From NCBI GenBank assembly GCA_031259345.1, contig JAIRLQ010000146.1:1-11354 (forward strand): DNA of 11,354 bases. The letters are read 5' to 3'. The position numbers and the translations under genes were made by a program. Positions 6,791 through 11,354 of this stretch are shown one piece after another. This stretch comes from Treponema sp. (lineage in GTDB: Bacteria; Spirochaetota; Spirochaetia; Treponematales; Breznakiellaceae). Position 1 is the stretch's first letter; each line of letters begins with the position of its first letter. The notes beneath the pieces were generated by a model. It did no database searches. It saw nothing but the letters and a program-made list of their open reading frames with translations, and was not told the origin of the DNA.

Positions 6791-6854
6791 GACTATTAAT
6801 GATTGTAGAGGATATTATAACCTTGTGAACAATCACTATAGGATAGTCTACAAT
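6791..6854. promoter_or_regulatory. Divergent regulatory region with nested inverted repeats
   Basis: Between the two divergent genes, ATTGTAGA (6802-6809) is a perfect inverted copy of TCTACAAT (6847-6854), GACTAT (6791-6796) of ATAGTC (6843-6848), and GATTGT (6801-6806) of ACAATC (6829-6834). A central TTGTGAACAA (6823-6832) is also dyad-like. -10-like hexamers are TATAAT on the minus strand (plus 6814-6819) and TACAAT on the plus strand (6849-6854), each without a good -35. The arrangement suggests a shared, regulated divergent promoter, but this AT-rich stretch can give such matches by chance. Confidence 0.4.
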
Positions 6855-6883
6855 ATTTCAAAAAAAAAGTCGAGGGGAAAACG

Positions 6884-7993
6884 ATGAGAAATGAAAAATT
6901 CCGTTTAAACAAAACTGAATATAGCGCCAAAAATATTCTCTTAATCGCGGAATTGGGAACTTCCCACGGCGCCGACCCTGTAAAGGCAAAAGAACTCATT
7001 GCCGCGGCCGCCGGGGCAGGCGCGGACTGCGTCAAATTCCAGATAGTCTATGCCGATGAAATACTGCACCCCGCCACAGGCGAAGTTGCTTTGCCGGGAG
7101 GAAAAATCAGGCTCTACGACAGGTTTAAGGAACTGGAAGTGCCCCTTTCATTTTATGCGGAAATGAAACAAGAAGTTGAAAGCCGGGGCCTCCTTTTTCT
7201 CTGTACGCCTTTTGGCATAAAAAGCGCCAGGGAACTAAAAAGCCTTGGGCCCGCTCTGGTCAAAACAGCCTCGCCGGAGCTTAATTATTGCCAATTGCTT
7301 AAAGAAGTTGGGGGCTACGGTCTGCCTATCCTGCTTTCTACCGGGGTTTCCCGTCTTGGGGACATAGAAGAAGCCCTGTCTATACTGGGGCAAAAGGAAA
7401 ACATCTGCCTTTTGCATTGCGTAACCGCGTACCCTGCCCCGGAAGCGGACTATAATTTACGGGTTTTGCAAAATCTTTCCGGTATTTTTGGCGTTCCCGT
7501 GGGGGTTTCGGATCACAGCGCGGACAGCACTTTAGTTCCGGTACTTGCGGCGGCTATGGGGGCTTCGGTCATAGAAAAGCATTTTTGCCTTTCAAGGGAT
7601 GATCCCGGCCTTGATGACCCAATAGCCCTGCCGCCGGACGAGTTTGCCCGCATGGCAAAGGCAGTCAGGCAGGCTTCCGATCGGGGGCCGGGAAAAACCC
7701 TGGCTATGATGCGCCGGGAATGGGGCCGCGGCACGGTGGAAGCGGTCCTGGGGGATGGCGTAAAACGCCTGGCGCCATCGGAAAAGGCCAATTATGAGCG
7801 GACAAAACGTTCTATACATGCCTTGCGGGATATAGCGGCAGGAGAAACCATCGGCAAAAAAATGATTGCCTGCCTAAGGACCGAAAAGATACTGCGGCCG
7901 GGCCTGCCCCCGCTCTGGGAAGAGTATATAATAGGAAGAAAAGCCGCAGCCTTTATCCCCGCGGGGGAAGGCATACGTTTTGAGGATATTTAG
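6884..7993 (+). CDS. NeuB-family N-acetylneuraminate (nonulosonate) synthase
   Basis: Enzymes of this family condense phosphoenolpyruvate with an N-acetyl hexosamine derivative to make a nine-carbon sialic-acid-type sugar (neuraminic, legionaminic or pseudaminic acid). The 369 residues show the TIM-barrel part followed by the C-terminal SAF (antifreeze-like) domain, at about 305-369 with HALRDIAAGETI. Family motifs are IAELGTSHG (21-29), DCVKFQ (48-53), STG (152-154), HCVTAYP (178-184), VGVSDHS (206-212) and IEKHF (230-234). His211 and His233 correspond to the metal-binding histidines. The ATG has GAGGGG six bases upstream. No neuA, neuC or other sugar genes adjoin it, and a probable terminator follows, so it looks monocistronic. 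The product might decorate flagellin or the cell surface, which is inference. SpsE-type spore-coat synthase naming would describe the same family. Confidence 0.93.
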   Translation: MRNEKFRLNKTEYSAKNILLIAELGTSHGADPVKAKELIAAAAGAGADCVKFQIVYADEILHPATGEVALPGGKIRLYDRFKELEVPLSFYAEMKQEVESRGLLFLCTPFGIKSARELKSLGPALVKTASPELNYCQLLKEVGGYGLPILLSTGVSRLGDIEEALSILGQKENICLLHCVTAYPAPEADYNLRVLQNLSGIFGVPVGVSDHSADSTLVPVLAAAMGASVIEKHFCLSRDDPGLDDPIALPPDEFARMAKAVRQASDRGPGKTLAMMRREWGRGTVEAVLGDGVKRLAPSEKANYERTKRSIHALRDIAAGETIGKKMIACLRTEKILRPGLPPLWEEYIIGRKAAAFIPAGEGIRFEDI

Positions 7994-8018
7994 TAAAAAA
8001 GAGGCGACTCCACTAACC

Positions 8019-8050
8019 GGGTCTTAAAACAGGCCCTTTCGATTTTTTTT
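8019..8050 (+). terminator. Probable intrinsic terminator after the NeuB-family gene
   Basis: GGGTCT (8019-8024) pairs with AGGCCC (8031-8036) over six base pairs with one G-T wobble and a six-base loop. TTT follows, then, after three bases, eight T residues (8043-8050). It lies 26 bases past the stop and upstream of the nifH-like promoter, so it should isolate the two transcription units. The T-run is interrupted, so termination may be partial. Confidence 0.5.
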
Positions 8051-8069
8051 AATTTTTCAGAAAATTCGC

Positions 8070-8099
8070 TTGACAAAGAGGTTTCATTCTCTTTATGAT
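8070..8099 (+). promoter_or_regulatory. Strong sigma70-type promoter of the nifH-like operon
   Basis: A perfect TTGACA -35 (8070-8075) is followed after 18 bases by a TATGAT -10 (8094-8099), placing the transcription start near 8106. The first gene starts 31 bases later with AAGGAG at 8125-8130. No sigma54-type -24/-12 element (GG-N10-GC) is evident here, in contrast to many nif operons of proteobacteria. Confidence 0.75.
8075..8094. promoter_or_regulatory. Dyad symmetry filling the promoter spacer
   Basis: AAAGAG (8075-8080) and CTCTTT (8089-8094) form a perfect 6-bp inverted repeat around an eight-base centre, occupying the interval between the -35 and -10 hexamers. A dimeric repressor, or a spacer-bound activator of the MerR type, would bind such a place. 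The regulator is unknown. Confidence 0.45.
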
Positions 8100-8120
8100 A
8101 CCATAGTAAACCGATGGTAT
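8098..8120. promoter_or_regulatory. Dyad symmetry over the transcription start (operator-like)
   Basis: ATACCAT (8098-8104) and ATGGTAT (8114-8120) are perfect 7-bp inverted repeats separated by nine bases, centred 10 bases downstream of the -10 hexamer. The left arm overlaps the end of the -10 and mostly precedes the expected transcription start, so it should act as a DNA operator and not as an RNA hairpin. Confidence 0.5.
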
Positions 8121-8136
8121 TTATAAGGAGTAAATT

Positions 8137-9012
8137 TTGGCCAGGGAAATAAAACAAATAGCCATATATGGGAAAGGCGGCATTGGCAAGTCCACCACAA
8201 CCTCTAACCTCAGCGCGGCCCTTTCCAAATTGGGCCTCAGGGTAATGCAATTCGGCTGCGATCCCAAAAGCGATTCCACCAATACCCTGCGGGACGGGAA
8301 ATTTATTCCCACAGTCCTGGATACTCTGCGGGAAAAATCCATGGTCAAAGCGGCGGAAGTAATTTTCGAGGGATATAACGGCATTTACTGCGTGGAAGCC
8401 GGCGGGCCCCAGCCCGGGGTTGGCTGCGCCGGACGGGGTATTATCACGGCGGTTGAGCTTTTTAAACAACAAAAAGTTTTTGAGGATCTGAATCTGGATG
8501 TGGTAATCTACGATGTTCTGGGGGATGTAGTGTGCGGCGGTTTCGCGGTGCCCATACGGGAGGGCATTGCCCGGCATGTCTTTACCGTGTCCTCATCGGA
8601 CTTTATGTCTGTTTATGCGTCAAACAATCTTTTTAAGGGGATAAGCAAGTATTCCAATTCCGGAGGCGCCCTTTTGGGAGGATTAATCGCCAATTCCATG
8701 GGGTCTCCTTATTCCAAGGAAATTATCGATGATTTTGTTTCCCGCACTTCTACCCAGGTAATTGAATACATACCCCGATCCATAACGGTTACCAAGAGCG
8801 AGCTTCAGGGCAAGACCACTATTGAGGCGGCCCCCGACTCGGCCCAGGCTGATGTATACCGGTCCCTGGCCCGGAAGATAGCGGCTCATACCGAATCAAA
8901 GGCTCCGTCCCCGCTGGGGGTTACGGAACTCCGCGAATGGGCCGCCTCCTGGGCGGATAATCTTCTGGCTCTGGAACAGGGAAAAGTGCTTTCCGCCGGC
9001 GCTGCCATATAG
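8137..9012 (+). CDS. NifH-family [4Fe-4S] ATPase of a nitrogenase-like system
   Basis: The 291-residue protein belongs to the NifH/BchL/CfbC superfamily of homodimeric ATP-dependent reductases that deliver low-potential electrons to a two-subunit partner. The P-loop GKGGIGKST lies at residues 12-20, and GCDPKSDST follows at 40-48. The subunit-bridging cluster ligands are Cys97 in PGVGCAGRG and Cys133 in DVVCGGFA. Arg100, the residue ADP-ribosylated in some NifH proteins, is kept. DVLGD (126-130) is the switch region. The C-terminal third (about 200-291) looks divergent from ordinary NifH, which together with the context suggests a group IV nitrogenase-like protein; that subgroup call is inference. 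The start is TTG, chosen because AAGGAG lies six bases upstream and the frame then begins at the usual NifH N-terminus. The nifB gene follows after eight bases. True nitrogen fixation cannot be concluded without the catalytic subunits. Confidence 0.9.
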   Translation: MAREIKQIAIYGKGGIGKSTTTSNLSAALSKLGLRVMQFGCDPKSDSTNTLRDGKFIPTVLDTLREKSMVKAAEVIFEGYNGIYCVEAGGPQPGVGCAGRGIITAVELFKQQKVFEDLNLDVVIYDVLGDVVCGGFAVPIREGIARHVFTVSSSDFMSVYASNNLFKGISKYSNSGGALLGGLIANSMGSPYSKEIIDDFVSRTSTQVIEYIPRSITVTKSELQGKTTIEAAPDSAQADVYRSLARKIAAHTESKAPSPLGVTELREWAASWADNLLALEQGKVLSAGAAI

Positions 9013-9020
9013 GGGAAAAA

Positions 9021-10379
9021 ATGCAGGATACGGGCCCGGCGGGAGAGCCGGTAAACAAAAACGCCAATCGTCTCAAGTCCCTCACTCACCCCTGCTTTAA
9101 CGGCTGCGGCGGAAAAAACACGCGTATACACCTGCCCGTGGCGCCGTCCTGCAACATTCAATGTAACTACTGCCTGCGGAAATACGAATGTGTCAACGAA
9201 AGCCGGCCCGGCGTAACCGCCAAAGTCCTTACGCCGGAAGAGGCATTGGAGCGGTTCCTTGAGGCCCGGAAACGGCTGGGAAAAATCGACGTGGCCGGTA
9301 TCGCGGGCCCCGGCGACGCCCTGGCCGAATTTGACCGGGTACGGCGGACATTTACCCTCATCCGTAAAGCCGACCGCGGCGTTACCTTCTGCCTTTCGAC
9401 CAACGGCCTCTTACTCTTCCGCTATGCCGAAGCAATAGCTGCCCTTGGAGTCTCCCATGTAACGGTAACGGTGAATGCCGCAAGCCCACAGGAGGGGAGG
9501 CGTATCTACCGTTATGTGCAATATGAGGGGAAAAATTATTCGGGCGCTGAAGGCGCGGGTATCCTGCTTGAAAAGCAGTACGAGGGCATTTCGCTTCTCC
9601 GGAATCTGGGAATCGTCGTCAAGGTGAACATTGTCATGCTCAAGGACATCAACGACGCCATCATTCCCGGAATTGTCGCAAAGGTAAAAGAGGCCGGTGC
9701 GGATATAACCAACATCATGCAACTTATCCCGGTAAAGGGAACAATTTTTGAACATATACCCCTGGTGAGCAATGCCGAAATCACGGAATTGCGGAAAAAA
9801 TGCGAAGGCATACTTCCCCAGATGTACCACTGCCGTCAGTGCCGTTCCGATGCCGCGGGAACTCTGGACGGGGATATATCGCATTTGTTTTCAGGCGGTG
9901 AATGCGGGACAATCGAAAGCGCGGCGTTTCAAGACAAAAGGGAAAGCTCCGGAAATTCCGGTAAAACTCTTCTTTTTGCTGTTGCCTCAAAAACCGGCAT
10001 GATAGTGGACGAGCATTTTGGCCATGCCGGGGCTTTCCATATTTACCGCTATGAAAACGGAAAGGTTGAATTTATTGAAAAGCGGGAAGTATCCCAATAC
10101 TGCTTTGGTCCGGAGCATTGCGGCAGAGAGCAGGAACTTCAAGCGCAGACATCGGCGTGGGAGGAACGTCGGGGTTCCCCTCCTGAAGGAACAATGGATT
10201 CCATTATCAAAACCATAGAAGGTTGCGCCGGGGTAATCGTTATGCGTATAGGGGACCTGCCCCGCCTGAAACTTGCGGAAAAGGGGATCGCTGTTTTTAT
10301 GACCTATAACTATGTCAGCGACGCGGTACGGGAAGCGGCGCAGAAAAAGGAGATGAGTAATGTCAACTATAGCGGATAA
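9021..10379 (+). CDS. nifB: NifB: radical SAM cofactor-maturation protein with C-terminal NifX-like domain
   Basis: NifB fuses two [4Fe-4S] clusters with a SAM-derived carbide and extra sulfur to make NifB-co, the core of nitrogenase-type cofactors. The radical SAM motif C-X3-C-X2-C is Cys44-Cys48-Cys51 (CNIQCNYC), flanked by the strongly NifB-like LRKYECVNESRPGV. His23-Pro-Cys25 and the CRQCRSDAAG motif (Cys271, Cys274) match positions conserved in NifB for binding the precursor clusters. From about 316 to 446 a NifX/dinitrogenase-cofactor-binding domain follows (FAVASKTGMIVDEHFGHA, then CFGPEHC at 361-367 and MRIGDLP). A short Ser/Pro/Gly-rich segment at about 376-391 may be an insertion in it. 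The 452-residue length is normal for a NifB-NifX fusion. The ATG has AGGGG upstream, overlapping the end of the nifH-like gene. The 3' end overlaps the permease start by 20 bases, so the three genes form one operon. Confidence 0.93.
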   Translation: MQDTGPAGEPVNKNANRLKSLTHPCFNGCGGKNTRIHLPVAPSCNIQCNYCLRKYECVNESRPGVTAKVLTPEEALERFLEARKRLGKIDVAGIAGPGDALAEFDRVRRTFTLIRKADRGVTFCLSTNGLLLFRYAEAIAALGVSHVTVTVNAASPQEGRRIYRYVQYEGKNYSGAEGAGILLEKQYEGISLLRNLGIVVKVNIVMLKDINDAIIPGIVAKVKEAGADITNIMQLIPVKGTIFEHIPLVSNAEITELRKKCEGILPQMYHCRQCRSDAAGTLDGDISHLFSGGECGTIESAAFQDKRESSGNSGKTLLFAVASKTGMIVDEHFGHAGAFHIYRYENGKVEFIEKREVSQYCFGPEHCGREQELQAQTSAWEERRGSPPEGTMDSIIKTIEGCAGVIVMRIGDLPRLKLAEKGIAVFMTYNYVSDAVREAAQKKEMSNVNYSG

Positions 10380-11354
10380 ACGGGAGCTGGCCCGGCAGGA
10401 AGAAATAAACACAGGTGCGGTATTTAACTGGCGGGTACTGATCCCTCAGGCGGCTCTGGTGTTTGTTCTGTTTTTGCACAAGGCGCTGCCGGTTTACGAA
10501 GCTTACCGCCCCAAAGTACTCCCCTACTTTACCCGGCTTCTCTACATACTAATCGGTATTTTTTTACTCCGCGTAGTCTTGAGCCTGTTTAGTCAGAAAG
10601 AACGGGATAAACTGGTCTATAAATCAACGTTCTTCGCGGCGGGCTTTTTGCTTCTGGGTATTTATAATTTAATCACCCTTAAATTCAATATAATTCCCAG
10701 TCTGTATTTTCCTGCGCCGGAACGGATCATCGGAGTATTTATTAAAGACTGGTTCTTTATACTCCGCTGTCTGCTCTATTCCATGCGGCTCCTATTGGGA
10801 GGTTTCTTTTTGGGCGCTTTCCTGGGTGTTTTTACCGGAACCCTTATAGGCTGGAGCCCCAAATTCAACTATTGGATCATGCCCTTTATCAGAATAGTAG
10901 GGCCCATCCCTTCTACCGCCTGGATACCCATAGCCCTGGTTATCTTTTTTAAACCTACCAGCGCGAGTATCTTCCTCATCGCACTGGGAGTGTGGTTTCC
11001 CACCACTGTCTTGACCAGCTCGGGGATCATGAACGTAAGTAAAAATTATTTTGAGGTTGCCAGCACCCTGGGCGCCGGAACCTTGCGGAACATCCTTACC
11101 ATTGCCCTGCCGGCGGCGGCGCCGAGTGTTTTTGCGGGGCTGTTCAACGGAACCTCCGCCTGTTTTCTTACTCTCATGGCTGCCGAGATGATAGGGTGCA
11201 AATTCGGCATAGGCTGGTACATCAACTGGCAGAGGGAAACCCTGGCCTACGCGAATGTATATGCCGCCTTTATTGTCATTGCCCTTACCTTTTCATTCTT
11301 GATAGGCTTCCAGTTCAAAATACGCAACAGGGTATTAAGCTGGCAAAAGGGAAC
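10360..11354 (+). CDS. ABC transporter permease, nitrate/sulfonate/taurine (SsuC/TauC) type, 3' end outside the window
   Basis: The reading frame is open from ATG 10360 to the window edge (331 complete codons). It encodes an inner-membrane subunit of an ABC importer. The BPD_transp_1 core runs from about residue 140 to 320 and includes the EAA loop E232-VASTLGAG-TLRNILTIALP, where the ATPase docks. The sequence IPSLYFPAPERI (112-123) is the LPSP-like lead typical of SsuC/TauC/NrtB permeases. About 80 residues precede that core region and contain roughly two extra hydrophobic segments (about 25-44 and 58-78) with a third near 90-108, making the protein longer than the usual 250-270 residues. 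AAGGAG lies seven bases before the ATG, inside nifB, and the 20-base overlap with nifB indicates tight co-expression. ATPase and binding-protein genes are expected to the right. The substrate is unknown. Confidence 0.88.
   Translation, partial: MSTIADKRELARQEEINTGAVFNWRVLIPQAALVFVLFLHKALPVYEAYRPKVLPYFTRLLYILIGIFLLRVVLSLFSQKERDKLVYKSTFFAAGFLLLGIYNLITLKFNIIPSLYFPAPERIIGVFIKDWFFILRCLLYSMRLLLGGFFLGAFLGVFTGTLIGWSPKFNYWIMPFIRIVGPIPSTAWIPIALVIFFKPTSASIFLIALGVWFPTTVLTSSGIMNVSKNYFEVASTLGAGTLRNILTIALPAAAPSVFAGLFNGTSACFLTLMAAEMIGCKFGIGWYINWQRETLAYANVYAAFIVIALTFSFLIGFQFKIRNRVLSWQKG

Noticed and set aside
6768..6836. A longer start for the small zinc-ribbon protein (23 more codons)
   Set aside because: The downstream ATG has an AAGGAG site at ideal distance, and the extra residues are encoded by the AT-rich promoter region.
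7990..8577. A 195-codon minus-strand frame over the nifH-like promoter
   Set aside because: It is antisense to the conserved NifH N-terminus and runs through a terminator and promoter; no protein motif is visible.
8137..10379. Calling the locus a functional nitrogen-fixation operon
   Set aside because: No NifD, NifK, NifE or NifN homologue is in the window, and group IV NifH-like proteins serve several different reactions.

Overview
The window looks like a piece of chromosome from a spirochaete of the Treponema group, perhaps a gut-type anaerobe. The reasons are a moderately GC-rich composition (judged by eye), the yebC-ruvC-ruvA-ruvB-queA layout, and a nitrogenase-like nifH/nifB pair next to housekeeping genes. 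The organism assignment is inference; no rRNA or tRNA gene is present to settle it. I found no mobile element genes and no CRISPR array.

Left part, all on the minus strand. A tandem 21-bp repeat lies at the extreme left edge (1-52). It is followed by a D-isomer-specific 2-hydroxyacid dehydrogenase gene (83-1069). A 251-bp gap then carries an AT-rich 27-bp palindrome. Beyond it is a tightly packed block, in order of transcription: yebC (start 6313), ruvC, ruvA, ruvB, queA and a TauE/SafE-family membrane permease (ends 1321). A good sigma70-type promoter reads into yebC from 6351-6379. The block holds the whole RuvABC Holliday-junction machinery plus a YebC/TACO1 protein and the queuosine enzyme QueA. 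Several joints are nearly touching (ruvA/ruvB 2 nt, queA/permease 5 nt), which suggests translational coupling.

Middle. The yebC promoter region adjoins an unusual run of perfect or near-perfect hairpins (6408-6525) with no gene in it. Next comes a small four-cysteine zinc-ribbon-like protein (minus strand, 6543-6767). It is divergent from an apparently monocistronic NeuB-family sialic-acid-type synthase gene (6884-7993). The short divergent intergenic region contains several nested inverted repeats.

Right part, plus strand. After a probable terminator there is a strong consensus promoter (TTGACA, 18 nt, TATGAT) with two separate dyad symmetries, one filling the -35/-10 spacer and one around the expected transcription start. 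It drives a NifH-family protein (TTG start 8137), a NifB with fused NifX-like domain (9021-10379) and the truncated start of an ABC permease of the nitrate/sulfonate/taurine class (10360 to the window edge). The NifH keeps its P-loop and both [4Fe-4S] cysteines. The NifB keeps the radical SAM cysteines and the second cysteine motif. Because no nifD/nifK/nifE/nifN-like gene lies inside the window, the partner and substrate are unknown. The layout fits a nitrogenase-like (group IV-type) reductase whose complex cofactor is made by NifB and whose substrate may be imported by the adjoining transporter. This regulated cluster is the most interesting thing in the window.
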